Shown here one piece after another: positions 45,548 through 55,353 of a DNA stretch of 64,000 nucleotides. The DNA lies in contig NZ_VAWB01000001.1 of the NCBI RefSeq assembly GCF_006148925.1, forward strand, positions 2,041,249 through 2,105,248, in the 5' to 3' direction. The DNA comes from Hyunsoonleella aestuarii. GTDB taxonomy: Bacteria > Bacteroidota > Bacteroidia > Flavobacteriales > Flavobacteriaceae. The stretch's first letter is position 1. The number at the start of each line of letters is the position of its first letter. The translations under genes were made by a program, and so were the position numbers. The notes below the pieces were generated by a model. It searched no databases. It saw only the letters and a list, made by a program, of their open reading frames with translations, and was not told where the DNA came from.

Positions 45548-46120
45548 TTAGTTACTTAGAAATTCCACAAGTTGTGATACTGCTTTACCTCTGTGTCCAA
45601 TTTTATTCTTAGTTCTTAGATCCATTTCGGCGAATGTTTGATGATGTCCATTTGGTTTAAAAATTGGGTCGTAACCAAATCCTTTAGTACCATATCTCTT
45701 TTTTGTTATTTCACCAGAACATATTCCCGTAAAGGTGTAAATTCTATCATTTCGAGTCAATGCTACTACAGTCTTAAATTGTGCTTTTCTATTGGTGTTA
45801 TCTCCCAACTCATTTAATAATTTATTAATATTGTCATCGGCATTCCTTTCTACACCAGCATAACGTGCAGAATGCACACCTGGATCTCCATTGAGCTCTT
45901 CTACCTCTAATCCAGTATCGTCTGCAAAACAGTCATGACCGTAATGTGTTTTTATATAATTAGCCTTTTGCATAGCGTTACCTTCAATGGTATTCATTGT
46001 TTCTGGAATATCTTCGTTACAATTAATATCTGCAAGACTTAAAAGTTTAATATATTCTGGAACTAGAGCTTGAACCTCTTTTAATTTATTAAGATTATTT
46101 GTAGCGAATACGAGATGCAT
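45548..46120 (-). CDS. rdgB: Non-canonical purine NTP pyrophosphatase (RdgB/HAM1)
   Basis: Removes ITP, dITP and XTP from the nucleotide pool. The 190 residues have FATNNLNKLKEV at the N-terminus, the active-site DDTGLEVEELNGDPGVHSARYAG, and GTKGFGYDPIFKPNG, all diagnostic. TATTTTTG lies at 46147-46140, but the nearest TTG is 24 bases further, just outside the usual spacing. The gene is divergent from the TPR lipoprotein. Confidence 0.95.
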   Translation of the reverse strand: MHLVFATNNLNKLKEVQALVPEYIKLLSLADINCNEDIPETMNTIEGNAMQKANYIKTHYGHDCFADDTGLEVEELNGDPGVHSARYAGVERNADDNINKLLNELGDNTNRKAQFKTVVALTRNDRIYTFTGICSGEITKKRYGTKGFGYDPIFKPNGHHQTFAEMDLRTKNKIGHRGKAVSQLVEFLSN

Positions 46121-46277
46121 AATAACTTTTTTGGAAACAAAAATAAAAATAGGTGAATTTTGTTTTTAACAAAATATTTATGTTAATTCTTTTCATACCC
46201 TCTCGAACCAAGCTTAAAATATTTAGTATCTTTAACGTAGCTCCATATTCAAGAATTGTTAAATAAATTTATTTAAA

Positions 46278-47837
46278 ATGAGGCAAAATTTAGTTTTATT
46301 AGTTATCATTTTGGTGTTCTCTTGTAAAAAGAAAGCACCTCAGCTTGAAGATTTGGGTGTGATAGATTTTAACGTAACCGGAAAGGAAATGGCTATTCCT
46401 CAATTTGAAAGGGGACTTTTGCTACTGCACAGTTTTGAATATATAGATGCCCGAGAAGCATTTCAGCAAGCTCAAAAATTAGATCCTAAAATGGTTATGG
46501 CCTATTGGGGAGAAGCAATGACTTATAACCATAGTTTATGGCGTGAGCAAAACTTTGAAGAAGCTTCGAATGTAGTAGAAAAAATGAAGGGTGTTCGAAA
46601 TAAAATTAAATTGACTTCTGTTGAGGAAGGGCTAGTGGAAGCCGTTGAAATTTTATATACCAAAAAAATACCCAAAAAGGAAAGAGACAAAGCTTATATG
46701 AAGCATATGAGCAATTTATACGACAACTATTCCGATAATAATGAAATAGCTGCTTTTTACGCCCTATCATTGCTCGGTTCTGCATCTGGAGGTAGAAACG
46801 ATTCTATTTATGGTGCCGGGGCTTTAATTGCGAACAAAGTTTTAGAAAATAACTCACAACATCCAGGGGCTTTACATTATTTAATTCATTCCTATGACGA
46901 CCCTGGACATGCACATTTGGCGCTTGATGCCGCTGATGCGTATGCTAAGGTTGCACCAGACGCAAGTCATGCGCTGCATATGCCGTCTCATATTTATGTG
47001 GCACTAGGCATGTGGGATCAAGTTGTAGATTCAAATATTGATTCTTATCAAGCTAGCGTTAAGCGTATGGAAGAGAAAGAGCTTGATAATAATGCTCGAG
47101 GATATCATGCTTTTCATTGGTTGCAATATGGCTATTTACAAAGAGGAGAGGTAGATAAAGCTGAAAAAATGGTTTGGGATATGAAAAAGTATTGCAGCGA
47201 AAACCCATCAAAAAGAGCTCGCGTTCATATGGTATTTTTAAAAGGAACATTTTTGGCAGAAACTGGTCTTTGGAATCATCCTATTGCAGATATTGAACTA
47301 GATGCCTCTGGAACAAATATCATGATTATAGCTCAGAATCATTTTATTGATGGTATGAAGGCGTATAATAAGAAAAAATTAGAAAAGTTAAATTCTGTAA
47401 TTTCTGAATTAAATACTAAAATAAATAAAGAATCACTTTTGGTTGACAATGCAAGTAAGGGGTTTAGTTTATGTGCATCAGCTGATAGATCAATTCCAAC
47501 TAGAAAGGATGTTCAGACAGCCGGAGTTATGAGTAAGCAGTTGCAAGCATTAGCTGCATTATTGACAAATGACCAATTAAAAACAGAAGAGCTATTATTA
47601 GAATCATGTAAGCTAGAAGATGCTTTAATTTATAGCTATGGACCACCAAACATTATGGTACCTTCAAACGAATTGTATGGTCAATATTTAACGGAAAAAA
47701 ACAGACCAGAAGAAGCTGTTACGTATTTTGAAAAAGCTTTAAAGAAAGGAACAAAACGATTAAGAGCATTGACAGGTTTAGAAGAGGCTCGTAAAATGTT
47801 AAATAAGAATGAGTCAGTCAGTGAAGTGGTTTTATAA
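46278..47837 (+). CDS. TPR lipoprotein
   Basis: A 519-residue lipoprotein with a short signal ending LVFSC (Cys16) followed by KKK. The mature part contains TPR-like helices (GLLLLHSFEYIDAREAFQQA, MAYWGEAMTYNHSLW, PEEAVTYFEKALKKGTKR) and a conserved His-rich segment, HYLIHSYDDPGHAHLALDA and SHALHMPSHIYVALGMW. This combination is common in bacterial TPR proteins of unknown function. The His/Asp cluster might bind a metal, but no enzyme family is recognised. It is monocistronic. Confidence 0.8.
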   Translation: MRQNLVLLVIILVFSCKKKAPQLEDLGVIDFNVTGKEMAIPQFERGLLLLHSFEYIDAREAFQQAQKLDPKMVMAYWGEAMTYNHSLWREQNFEEASNVVEKMKGVRNKIKLTSVEEGLVEAVEILYTKKIPKKERDKAYMKHMSNLYDNYSDNNEIAAFYALSLLGSASGGRNDSIYGAGALIANKVLENNSQHPGALHYLIHSYDDPGHAHLALDAADAYAKVAPDASHALHMPSHIYVALGMWDQVVDSNIDSYQASVKRMEEKELDNNARGYHAFHWLQYGYLQRGEVDKAEKMVWDMKKYCSENPSKRARVHMVFLKGTFLAETGLWNHPIADIELDASGTNIMIIAQNHFIDGMKAYNKKKLEKLNSVISELNTKINKESLLVDNASKGFSLCASADRSIPTRKDVQTAGVMSKQLQALAALLTNDQLKTEELLLESCKLEDALIYSYGPPNIMVPSNELYGQYLTEKNRPEEAVTYFEKALKKGTKRLRALTGLEEARKMLNKNESVSEVVL

Positions 47838-47892
47838 AGTAAAATAATGTGATTATTATAGTTAAATCTATATTTAAATGACATAAATCATC

Positions 47893-47921
47893 TTTGATGG
47901 ATTAAGTGTTTATTAAATTTG
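47893..47921 (+). promoter_or_regulatory. Promoter of raiA/hpf
   Basis: TTTG (47893-47896), 17 bases, TAAATTTG (47914-47921), matching the Bacteroidota consensus. Transcription would begin about 20 bases before the ATG. Confidence 0.65.
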
Positions 47922-47946
47922 AGTATATAATTTAAAACTAATAAAT

Positions 47947-48246
47947 ATGACAGTGAATTTTCAGTATGTAGGAGTAGATAAAAGCGATACGTTATCAGTT
48001 TTTACCGAAAAGAAGTTAGAGAAATTATCAAATAAATATGAATTTTTAATAAGTGCATCTGTTCATTTTAAGAAAGATGAAAAAGAGCCTATTAATGGAA
48101 AGATTTGTAATATAGAATTGAGCTTACCCGGACCAAGAATATTCGCTACATCAAATGAACGGAATTTTGAAGTGTCTGTTAGAGAAACAATTAATGACTT
48201 AGAAAGACAACTTAAAAAGCGCAAACAGGTTTATAAAGCGCATTAA
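47947..48246 (+). CDS. Ribosome hibernation-promoting factor (short HPF/RaiA type)
   Basis: A 99-residue protein that binds the decoding site of the 30S subunit in stationary phase. The fold is recognised from KKLEKLSNKYEFLISASVHF, the strand NIELSLPGPRIFATSNERNF, and the closing basic helix TINDLERQLKKRKQVYK. It is the short form, without the C-terminal dimerisation domain of long HPF. It converges with rlmH and overlaps it by 4 bases at the 3' end. Confidence 0.9.
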   Translation: MTVNFQYVGVDKSDTLSVFTEKKLEKLSNKYEFLISASVHFKKDEKEPINGKICNIELSLPGPRIFATSNERNFEVSVRETINDLERQLKKRKQVYKAH

Positions 48247-48716
48247 TGATGATGATAAGGTTCATTTCGTAAAATTGTAAAACCTCTATAAAGCTGCTCA
48301 ACAAAAAATAAGCGAATCATTTGATGGGAAAATGTCATTTTAGATAATGATATTTTCCCATTCGCTTTTTTTAATACCTCTTGAGAAAAACCATAAGGGC
48401 CACCAATAACAAAAACAAGTTGCTTAATGCCAGAATTCATGTGTTTTTGTAAGTAATTGGAAAAACTTATTGAATTTAGTTCTTTCCCTTTTTCATCAAG
48501 AAGAATCAGTACGTCCGTAGTGTTAATTTTATTTAAAATTAATTCACCTTCTTTTTCTTTCTGTTGCGCTTGACTTAAATTCTTAACTTTTTTTATGTCC
48601 GGAATTATCTCCAAAGTGAATTTGATATAAAACCCTAATCTTTTTTTATAATCCTCAATTAGTGACACAAGTTCCTTATTATCAGTTTTTCCAATAGCTA
48701 GCAGTTTGATAGTCAT
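48243..48716 (-). CDS. rlmH: 23S rRNA (pseudouridine1915-N3)-methyltransferase RlmH
   Basis: A SPOUT-class methyltransferase that modifies pseudouridine 1915 in helix 69 of 23S rRNA. The 157 residues include the start KLLAIGKT, LLDEKGKELNSISFS, the knot motif FVIGGPYGFS, and the closing LSKMTFSHQMIRLFFVEQLYRGFTI. The C-terminus NEPYHHH is native to the family (ends in YHH or similar). A TAAATTTG box at 48728-48721 is very close to the start codon, so the leader would be extremely short. Confidence 0.96.
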   Translation of the reverse strand: MTIKLLAIGKTDNKELVSLIEDYKKRLGFYIKFTLEIIPDIKKVKNLSQAQQKEKEGELILNKINTTDVLILLDEKGKELNSISFSNYLQKHMNSGIKQLVFVIGGPYGFSQEVLKKANGKISLSKMTFSHQMIRLFFVEQLYRGFTILRNEPYHHH

Positions 48717-48841
48717 ATAGCAAATTTAGTCCTTACAATTTATCAATATTGCAATTAAACAAACAAAATTTAAAAATTTCGTAAATGTAAAATTTAATTT
48801 CGTAAATCAATTTCTTACTTTTGTTTCAAATTTTCTCAAAA

Positions 48842-49702
48842 ATGATAACACAAGAAATCTTTGATTCTGAAGTTAAACGTATAATTGCTAGTGCTATAAA
48901 TGAAGATGTTGGGGATGGAGATCATAGTTCATTAGCATGTATTCCAGATAATGCTAGAGGAAAAGCTAAACTCTTAGTGAAAGATAAAGGGATTATCGGT
49001 GGTGTTAATTTTGCAAAAAAAGTTTTTGCTTATGTCGATAAGAGTTTAAAATTGGATGTGAGAATAGAAGATGGGACAGAAGTCACTTTCGGAGACATTG
49101 TAATGTATGTTGAGGGGCCGTCGCAATCCATATTAAAGGCAGAGCGTACAGTGCTTAATGCGATGCAACGCATGAGTGCCATAGCTACTAAAACTAAAAT
49201 GTTTGTTGATTTAATTGAAGGAACAAAGACGAAAATTTTAGATACCCGCAAAACAACACCGGGTATTAGGGTTTTAGAAAAATGGGCAGTTAAAATAGGT
49301 GGTGGAGAAAACCATAGATTTGCGTTGTATGATATGATCATGCTTAAAGATAATCATATCGATTTTGCAGGGGGAATAACCAAGGCGATTGAGACCACTA
49401 AGCAATATTTGAGAGAAACAGGAAAGAACTTGGATATAATGGTTGAAGCTAGAAATTTGATGGAAGTTGAAGAAATTCTAAGGAATGAAGGCGTCTATAG
49501 GATTTTGCTTGATAATTTTGACTACGAAGATACCCGTAAAGCTGTAAAATTAATTGGAGATAAATGCCTAACGGAATCTTCTGGAAATATCAACGAAACT
49601 ACCATTAGACATTATGCCGAATGTGGCGTTAATTATATTTCATGTGGGGCATTGACCCATTCGGTTCATAATATGGACCTGAGTTTAAAGGCGGTTAATT
49701 AA
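48842..49702 (+). CDS. nadC: Nicotinate-nucleotide pyrophosphorylase (quinolinate phosphoribosyltransferase)
   Basis: Converts quinolinate and PRPP to nicotinate mononucleotide in de novo NAD synthesis. It is 286 residues from the ATG at 48842. Marks are EDVGDGDHSS, AERTVLNAMQRMSAIAT, ILDTRKTTPGIRVLEKWAV, GGGENHRFALYDMIMLKDNH and ESSGNINETTI. An in-frame TTG at 48821 is rejected because the -7 box TACTTTTG (48816-48823) overlaps it. nadA and nadB are not in the window. Confidence 0.96.
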   Translation: MITQEIFDSEVKRIIASAINEDVGDGDHSSLACIPDNARGKAKLLVKDKGIIGGVNFAKKVFAYVDKSLKLDVRIEDGTEVTFGDIVMYVEGPSQSILKAERTVLNAMQRMSAIATKTKMFVDLIEGTKTKILDTRKTTPGIRVLEKWAVKIGGGENHRFALYDMIMLKDNHIDFAGGITKAIETTKQYLRETGKNLDIMVEARNLMEVEEILRNEGVYRILLDNFDYEDTRKAVKLIGDKCLTESSGNINETTIRHYAECGVNYISCGALTHSVHNMDLSLKAVN

Positions 49703-49783
49703 TTTATTTTTTTGAGCTTATTTGTTAGTTGATTTTTATATAAATTGCATGTATAAATTTCTGAAAAACAAATTGAAGTTTTA

Positions 49784-50737
49784 ATGACGAAACCTCTTGA
49801 AGACAAGCTAGATAAAATTCCTGTACTAAATATTTTGGTTCGTCTATTAAAGCGAATTAAACTTCCAGGTCTTGAAGGCTTGTCGTTTTATGATTTAATT
49901 GAGCTTTATATCATAGGTATTGTAAAAGGAGCCTTAACAACTCGGGCTAGCGCGATTTCTTTTAGTTTCTTTACTGCCATTTTTCCTTTTTTATTGTTCA
50001 TTTTAATTGTTATTCCTTATGTACCTATAGAGGATTTTAAAATGGAGTTTTTACAATTCCTTGAATCTTTTTTGCCTCCAAGTACATCAGATTTTTTCTT
50101 TCAAAATATTTTTGAAAATATAGACCAAACTGAGCGGGGAGGCTTATTGTCATCAGTTTTTGTTTTGTCAATATTATTAATGGCAAATGGTGTTAATGCT
50201 GTTTTTTCAGGTTTTGAGAATTCTTACCACGAACAACTCACACGTAATGTGTTTAAGCAATATTTATATGCATTAAGTATTGCATTAATATTAGCTTTTT
50301 TAGTAATAATAACAATTATTGTTCTTGGTTATATTCAAATATATGTGGTTCAAGAGTTTTTTCATGTTCTTGAAGATAGAGGTTTTCAAGTTGATTCTGG
50401 TGGGGTGTTTTGGACAGGAGTAGTGAAGTATCTCTTTTTTGTTTTAATGATCTACATTGCTACTGCTACGTTGTACTATTTTGGAACGAGAGAGGGGCGT
50501 GAATCTAAATTCTTTTCAATTGGAGCAATATTTACTACTTTGCTGATTATGCTTACCTCATATTTGTTTGGTATTTATATTGAAAATTTTGGACAGTTCA
50601 ATAAACTTTACGGATCTATTGGAGCCCTATTAGTTTTATTATTTTACTTATGGCTAAATGCCAATATTTTGTTGTTGGGTTATGAGCTAAATGCATCACT
50701 ACAATTTTTGAAAAAGTATCCTAAGAAAGAAGAATAA
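49784..50737 (+). CDS. YihY/BrkB-family inner-membrane protein
   Basis: A 317-residue membrane protein with about six helices. Family motifs are GALTTRASAISFSFFTAIFPFLLF near the N-terminus (trimmed here: RASAISFSFFTAIFP) and GSIGALLVLLFYLWLNANI near the end. Older annotation calls this family ribonuclease BN, which was a misassignment; a transport role is now preferred but unproven. It is 23 bases ahead of priA and probably co-transcribed with it. Confidence 0.88.
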   Translation: MTKPLEDKLDKIPVLNILVRLLKRIKLPGLEGLSFYDLIELYIIGIVKGALTTRASAISFSFFTAIFPFLLFILIVIPYVPIEDFKMEFLQFLESFLPPSTSDFFFQNIFENIDQTERGGLLSSVFVLSILLMANGVNAVFSGFENSYHEQLTRNVFKQYLYALSIALILAFLVIITIIVLGYIQIYVVQEFFHVLEDRGFQVDSGGVFWTGVVKYLFFVLMIYIATATLYYFGTREGRESKFFSIGAIFTTLLIMLTSYLFGIYIENFGQFNKLYGSIGALLVLLFYLWLNANILLLGYELNASLQFLKKYPKKEE

Positions 50738-50759
50738 TTTTAATAAACAGCTTTTAATT

Positions 50760-53213
50760 ATGTCTTTCTTTATTGATGTTATCATTCCTATTCCACTTCA
50801 AAAGTTATTTACTTACAGTATAACTTTTTCGGAAGCTGACTTTTTAAAAAGAGGCATGCGGGTAGCTGTTCCTTTTGGAAAATCTAAAATCTACACAGGA
50901 ATTGTATATAATATTCATAACGATGCCCCTTCTGCTTATGAGGCTAAAGAGATTCAACAAATTTTAGACGAAACTCCTATTGTTAATGATAAACAACTGC
51001 AACTTTGGGATTGGATTTCAAAGTATTACATGTGTACGTTAGGCGATGTGATGCGTGCGGCTTTACCAAGTGCCTTTATCTTGGAAAGTGAAACAGTGAT
51101 TTCAAAAAGTTCTTTAACGAACATTGATGAGTCTATTTTAAAAGATGATGAGTTTTTAGTTTATGAGGCATTGCACCATCAATCAAATTTGAAGATACAT
51201 GATGTTTCTAATATTTTGGATAAGAAGAATGTTCTTTCAGTAATTAAAAGACTTATTGAAAAAGAAGCCATTTCGGTTCATGAAGAAGTGTATGAAAAAT
51301 ATAAACCAAAATTGGTTAGATATGTAAAATTGCATGCTGACTATTCTTCACAAGATTCACTCCAAAACTTGTTAGATGATTTGACTCGAGCGCCGAAACA
51401 AAGAGATGCTGTGATGACTTTATTCTCAATTTCGGCTCAGACTAAAAAACCCGTGAAAGTTTCGGATTTATCCAAAAGAAGTAACACATCTACATCGATA
51501 ATAAAAGCTTTAATTGATAAATGTGTTTTGGAAGAGTATTATATTCAAATGGATAGAGTTGAGTATTCAGGCGAAGATAATGAAGCATCAAAACAACTCA
51601 ACACGTATCAGGAAAATGCGCTGTCAGAATTGAAAGATTCTTTTAAGAACCATAATGTTAGTTTATTACATGGTGTTACTTCTTCTGGAAAGACAGAGAT
51701 TTATGTTAAGCTTATTGAAGAGGTTTTAAATGAAGGCAGGCAAGTTTTATATTTACTTCCAGAAATTGCTCTAACAGCGCAACTTATAACAAGACTTCAA
51801 AATTATTTTGGTGAGCAAGTGGCTATTTTTCATTCTAAATATTCAGTTCACGAGCGTGTTGAGGTTTGGAATAATGTGCTGCATAATTCCGCTAAAGCTA
51901 AAATAGTATTAGGTGCGCGTTCGTCCATATTTCTGCCCTTTAATAATTTGGGGTTAACAATTATTGATGAAGAGCATGAACAATCCTTTAAGCAGTTTGA
52001 TCCTGCACCTAGGTATCATGCTAGAGATACGGCAATTGTTTTAGCCAATATGCACCAAGCTAGGACACTTTTAGGTTCTGCCACACCAAGTTTAGAAAGT
52101 TATTTTAATGCCAAACAAAATAAGTACGGTCTTGTTGAAATAACAAAGCGCTTTAATAATGTTTTAATGCCCGATATTGAGTTGGTTGATATTAAAGATA
52201 AGCTGAAGAAAAAGCGCATGAAAGGGCATTTTAGCGATAGACTTATTGAGGAAATGATAGAAACGTTAAAAGATGGGTGTCAAATCATCTTATTTCAAAA
52301 CCGACGTGGGTTTTCTCCAATTGTAGAATGTAATATCTGCGGTCATTCACCACAATGCCCGAACTGTGATGTAAGTTTAACTTACCATCAGTATCGCAAT
52401 CAATTGCGATGTCATTATTGTGGTTATAACTCGACTATGATTCAAGACTGTATAGCTTGTGGAAGTCAAGACTTAGATAATAAAGGTTTTGGTACAGAGC
52501 AAATAGAGGAAGAGGTAAAGTTGTTATTTCCCGATTCTAAAGTAGCACGAATGGATTTAGATACCACTCGTGGAAAATATGGTTATGAAAAAATTATAAA
52601 CGCTTTAGAACAGCAAGAGATTGATATTTTAGTGGGAACCCAAATGTTAACCAAAGGTTTAGATTTTAGAAATGTAAAGCTAGTTGGTATTATGAATGCT
52701 GATAATATGTTAAACTTTCCAGACTTTAGAGCTCACGAGCGTAGTTTTCAATTGATGTTACAAGTATCGGGCAGGGCAGGACGCACTGAGGAGCGTGGTA
52801 AGGTTTTAATTCAAACCTATAATCCGCATCATAATATATTACAACAAGTGTCTACAAATAATTATATCGATATGTTTAACGAACAAATGAACGATCGGAA
52901 TAATTTTAAATACCCGCCAGTTTATAAACAGATAAAAATCACTTTAAAGCATAAAGAGTATAATAAAGTAGAAACCGCATCTAATTGGTATGCTAAATCA
53001 CTTAGGCAGGTTTTTAAAGAAAATATATTAGGTCCAGAATCGCCACCAATAGCCAGGATTAGAAATCAATTTCATAAAAACATTTTGGTTAAAATTCCTA
53101 AGGAGCAATCTTTAGCTAAAACAAAAGAAGCTATCATTAAAATAAATAATAGCTTCTTTAGTGTAAAAGATTTTCGGTCGGTTAAAGTAATTTTAAATGT
53201 CGATAACTTTTAA
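50760..53213 (+). CDS. priA: Primosomal replication restart helicase PriA
   Basis: An 817-residue DNA helicase that reloads the replisome at stalled forks. The N-terminal 3'-end-binding domain (VIIPIPLQKLFTYSI) is followed by helicase motifs GVTSSGKTEIYVKLI (Walker A), TIIDEEHEQSFKQ (DEEH box) and GSATPSLESYF. The zinc-binding insert has CNICGHSPQCPNC and CHYCGY...CIACGS, eight Cys in all. It ends with GTQMLTKGLDFRNVKLVGI and the VSGRAGRTEERG motif. The length is typical for Bacteroidota. It converges with the LytTR regulator gene, 18 bases apart. Confidence 0.97.
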   Translation: MSFFIDVIIPIPLQKLFTYSITFSEADFLKRGMRVAVPFGKSKIYTGIVYNIHNDAPSAYEAKEIQQILDETPIVNDKQLQLWDWISKYYMCTLGDVMRAALPSAFILESETVISKSSLTNIDESILKDDEFLVYEALHHQSNLKIHDVSNILDKKNVLSVIKRLIEKEAISVHEEVYEKYKPKLVRYVKLHADYSSQDSLQNLLDDLTRAPKQRDAVMTLFSISAQTKKPVKVSDLSKRSNTSTSIIKALIDKCVLEEYYIQMDRVEYSGEDNEASKQLNTYQENALSELKDSFKNHNVSLLHGVTSSGKTEIYVKLIEEVLNEGRQVLYLLPEIALTAQLITRLQNYFGEQVAIFHSKYSVHERVEVWNNVLHNSAKAKIVLGARSSIFLPFNNLGLTIIDEEHEQSFKQFDPAPRYHARDTAIVLANMHQARTLLGSATPSLESYFNAKQNKYGLVEITKRFNNVLMPDIELVDIKDKLKKKRMKGHFSDRLIEEMIETLKDGCQIILFQNRRGFSPIVECNICGHSPQCPNCDVSLTYHQYRNQLRCHYCGYNSTMIQDCIACGSQDLDNKGFGTEQIEEEVKLLFPDSKVARMDLDTTRGKYGYEKIINALEQQEIDILVGTQMLTKGLDFRNVKLVGIMNADNMLNFPDFRAHERSFQLMLQVSGRAGRTEERGKVLIQTYNPHHNILQQVSTNNYIDMFNEQMNDRNNFKYPPVYKQIKITLKHKEYNKVETASNWYAKSLRQVFKENILGPESPPIARIRNQFHKNILVKIPKEQSLAKTKEAIIKINNSFFSVKDFRSVKVILNVDNF

Positions 53214-53231
53214 ATTTAGTTGCTGATTGAT

Positions 53232-53927
53232 TTAAATATTATTTAAAGCATCAACCAGTTGTGTCTTCTTATTTCTACTTAAAGGAATTTCGTAAGCGCC
53301 AACTTCAACATTTTTACTATTGAATCTGTCAATCTTGTCTAGATTAACAATATAAGATTTATGAATTCTCAAAAATTTATTTTCTGGTAATTCTTTTTCA
53401 AATGATTTCATTGTAGATAAAACTACAAGACTTGTTTCTTCTGTCACCAATTTTACATAATCACCAAGGGCTTCAATCCACTTAATGTCCTTTATGTAAA
53501 CTTTACGTTTTTTAAGATTACTCTTTACAAAGATGTGTTCACCTTCTTCTTCATTAAAGTCTAATTTCAACTTATGTTGCTCCAGAGCTTTATCTACAGA
53601 AGTGTTAAAACGTTCTCTTGTAATGGGTTTATGAAGGTAATCGGTAGCATCATAATTAAATGCTTTAAAAGCATACTCTGTTTTACCGGTTACAAAGATA
53701 ATTTGGGGTTTGTTGTTTAATACGTCTAAAAGTTCGAATCCGTTAAGAACTGGCATTTCAATATCCAGAAAGATTAGGTCAACTTGGTGCGTATTTAAAC
53801 CATTTTTAGTTTCTAAAGCACTACTGTACTCTGCAATTAAGTTGAGAGAGGGGTGATTCTCTACTAACTTAACTATCGAGAGACGTTGTATTGCTGAGTC
53901 GTCTACTACTACACAGTTTAAAGTCAT
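53232..53927 (-). CDS. LytTR-family response regulator
   Basis: A 231-residue DNA-binding response regulator. The receiver (1-120) has the acidic pair VVDDS at 8-12 and the phospho-acceptor Asp55 in LIFLDIEMP. The LytTR domain (about 130-228) has FVKSNLKKRKVYIKDIKWIEA, FLRIHKSYIVNLDKID and IPLSRNKKTQLV. No histidine kinase gene is adjacent, so its partner (often a LytS-like His_kinase protein in this group) is elsewhere. It is divergent from rpsF with a 195-base shared upstream region. Confidence 0.93.
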   Translation of the reverse strand: MTLNCVVVDDSAIQRLSIVKLVENHPSLNLIAEYSSALETKNGLNTHQVDLIFLDIEMPVLNGFELLDVLNNKPQIIFVTGKTEYAFKAFNYDATDYLHKPITRERFNTSVDKALEQHKLKLDFNEEEGEHIFVKSNLKKRKVYIKDIKWIEALGDYVKLVTEETSLVVLSTMKSFEKELPENKFLRIHKSYIVNLDKIDRFNSKNVEVGAYEIPLSRNKKTQLVDALNNI

Positions 53928-54061
53928 AACATTTTAATATTTCGGTTAAGATATCGACAATAGTACAAAAAATTCGGGTAAAAACCAAAAATCATCGATA
54001 AAGTGCTTAATTTAACAAAATTTTAACATTTAAAAAGCACGTTTAATAAGTCGGGGTTATG

Positions 54062-54093
54062 TTTGCAATATAGAAAATATTTGGTTAGTTTTG
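54062..54093 (+). promoter_or_regulatory. Promoter of the rpsF-rpsR-rplI operon
   Basis: TTTG (54062-54065), 20 bases, TAGTTTTG (54086-54093), a strong match. The leader would be only about 20-25 bases, too short for an S6:S18-type autoregulatory structure. Confidence 0.75.
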
Positions 54094-54122
54094 CAGCCAT
54101 TTTTAACAATAAATAGATTTTT

Positions 54123-54461
54123 ATGAATCATTATGAAACTGTTTTCATCTTAAATCCCGTTTTATCTGAAGATCAGATAAAGGAAACAGTAAAGAAGTAC
54201 GAAGATTTTCTCGTTTCTAACGGAGCTAAGATGATATCAAAAGAAGATTGGGGGCTAAAAAAGTTAGCTTATCCAATTCAAAACAAGAAAAGTGGTTTTT
54301 ATCACTTATTTGAATATACTGTTCCAGGTACAGTAATTGACTCCTTAGAGGTTGAGTTTAGACGTGATGAGCGTTTTATGCGTTATTTAACTGTGAAATT
54401 GGATAAACATGCAATTTCTTGGGCAGAGAGAAGAAGAGATAAACTTAAACAAAAAGCTTAA
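54123..54461 (+). CDS. rpsF: 30S ribosomal protein S6
   Basis: The 112 residues match S6: [19 protein letters not shown] at the start, the [20 protein letters not shown] strand pair, and [16 protein letters not shown]. It binds S18 and 16S rRNA in the platform of the small subunit. It is first in the operon and 2 bases ahead of rpsR. Confidence 0.97.
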   Translation: MNHYETVFILNPVLSEDQIKETVKKYEDFLVSNGAKMISKEDWGLKKLAYPIQNKKSGFYHLFEYTVPGTVIDSLEVEFRRDERFMRYLTVKLDKHAISWAERRRDKLKQKA

Positions 54462-54463
54462 TT

Positions 54464-54760
54464 ATGTCATCAATAGAACAACAGTCAAAAGGAAAAAAAG
54501 ACGGTGAAATCAGATATTTAACACCGCTAAATATTGATACAAACAAGGCTAAGAAGTATTGCATGTTTCAAAAGTCTGGAATCAAGTATGTAGATTATAA
54601 AGACCCAGATTTTTTAATGCGATTTATAAACGAGCAAGGTAAAATTTTACCAAGACGTTTAACAGGTACGTCTTTAAAGTATCAAAGAAAAGTAGCCGTT
54701 GCAGTTAAAAGAGCACGTCACTTAGCTTTAATGCCTTACGTAGCAGATTTATTAAAATAA
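54464..54760 (+). CDS. rpsR: 30S ribosomal protein S18
   Basis: 98 residues with the diagnostic [20 protein letters not shown] and [20 protein letters not shown], followed by [12 protein letters not shown]. The N-terminal extension (about 20 residues with [13 protein letters not shown]) is longer than in E. coli S18. It lies 2 bases after rpsF and 13 bases before rplI. Confidence 0.97.
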   Translation: MSSIEQQSKGKKDGEIRYLTPLNIDTNKAKKYCMFQKSGIKYVDYKDPDFLMRFINEQGKILPRRLTGTSLKYQRKVAVAVKRARHLALMPYVADLLK

Positions 54761-54773
54761 AATACCGATAACA

Positions 54774-55220
54774 ATGGAACTTATATTAAAACAAGACGTT
54801 GAAAATTTAGGATTTAAAGACGATGTTGTAACAGTTAAGAACGGTTATGGTAGAAACTTTTTAATTCCTCAAGGACAAGCTATCTTAGCTACAGTATCTG
54901 CAAAAAAGGTTTTGGCAGAAAACTTAAAGCAAAGAGCATTTAAAGAAAAGAAAATAGTTGATGATGCGAATAAAGCTGCCGAAGCAATAAAGGCATTAGA
55001 AATTAAGATACCTGCTAAAGTAGGAACTGGTGACAAATTATTTGGATCTGTAAATAATATTGATGTTGCTGCTGCTTTAGAAAAAGAAGGTCAGGATATC
55101 GACAAGAAATTTATTACGGTTACTACAGTTAAACGTTTAGGTAAATATACTGCCGTTATTCGTTTGCATAGAGAAGTATCTGTAGATTTAGAATTTGAAG
55201 TTATTGCACAGGCAAATTAA
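54774..55220 (+). CDS. rplI: 50S ribosomal protein L9
   Basis: 148 residues with the N-terminal domain ELILKQDVENLGFKDDVVTV, then VKNGYGRNFLIPQGQAILAT, a long connecting helix, and the C-terminal domain GTGDKLFGSVNNIDVAAAL. It links the L1 stalk base of the large subunit to neighbouring ribosomes. Last gene of the operon, ended by the terminator at 55258-55281. Confidence 0.97.
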   Translation: MELILKQDVENLGFKDDVVTVKNGYGRNFLIPQGQAILATVSAKKVLAENLKQRAFKEKKIVDDANKAAEAIKALEIKIPAKVGTGDKLFGSVNNIDVAAALEKEGQDIDKKFITVTTVKRLGKYTAVIRLHREVSVDLEFEVIAQAN

Positions 55221-55257
55221 TTAACAATAGTTAATAAAAGCTCGAAATAAATATAAG

Positions 55258-55281
55258 CCACTCATAAGAGTGGTTTTTTTT
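55258..55281 (+). terminator. Terminator of the rpsF-rpsR-rplI operon
   Basis: CCACTC (55258-55263), 4-base loop, GAGTGG (55268-55273), then eight or more T. Confidence 0.9.
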
Positions 55282-55292
55282 TATATTACTTT

Positions 55293-55304
55293 TGTGTATA
55301 CACA
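55293..55304. promoter_or_regulatory. 12-bp palindrome at the predicted transcription start of the Oar-like gene
   Basis: TGTGTATACACA is a perfect palindrome that begins on the last bases of a TACTTTTG box (55287-55294). It lies where a repressor could block initiation for the receptor gene at 55354. No -33 TTTG at the right distance is visible, so the promoter itself is weakly supported. Confidence 0.3.
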
Positions 55305-55353
55305 TACCATGCTTACAAAGTAATTAATAGACTAACTCAAAATAATTTATCAA

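Noticed and set aside
47681..47884. Small antisense frame at the end of the TPR lipoprotein gene
   Set aside because: It lies almost wholly within the coding strand's conserved TPR region and has no start signal or family likeness.
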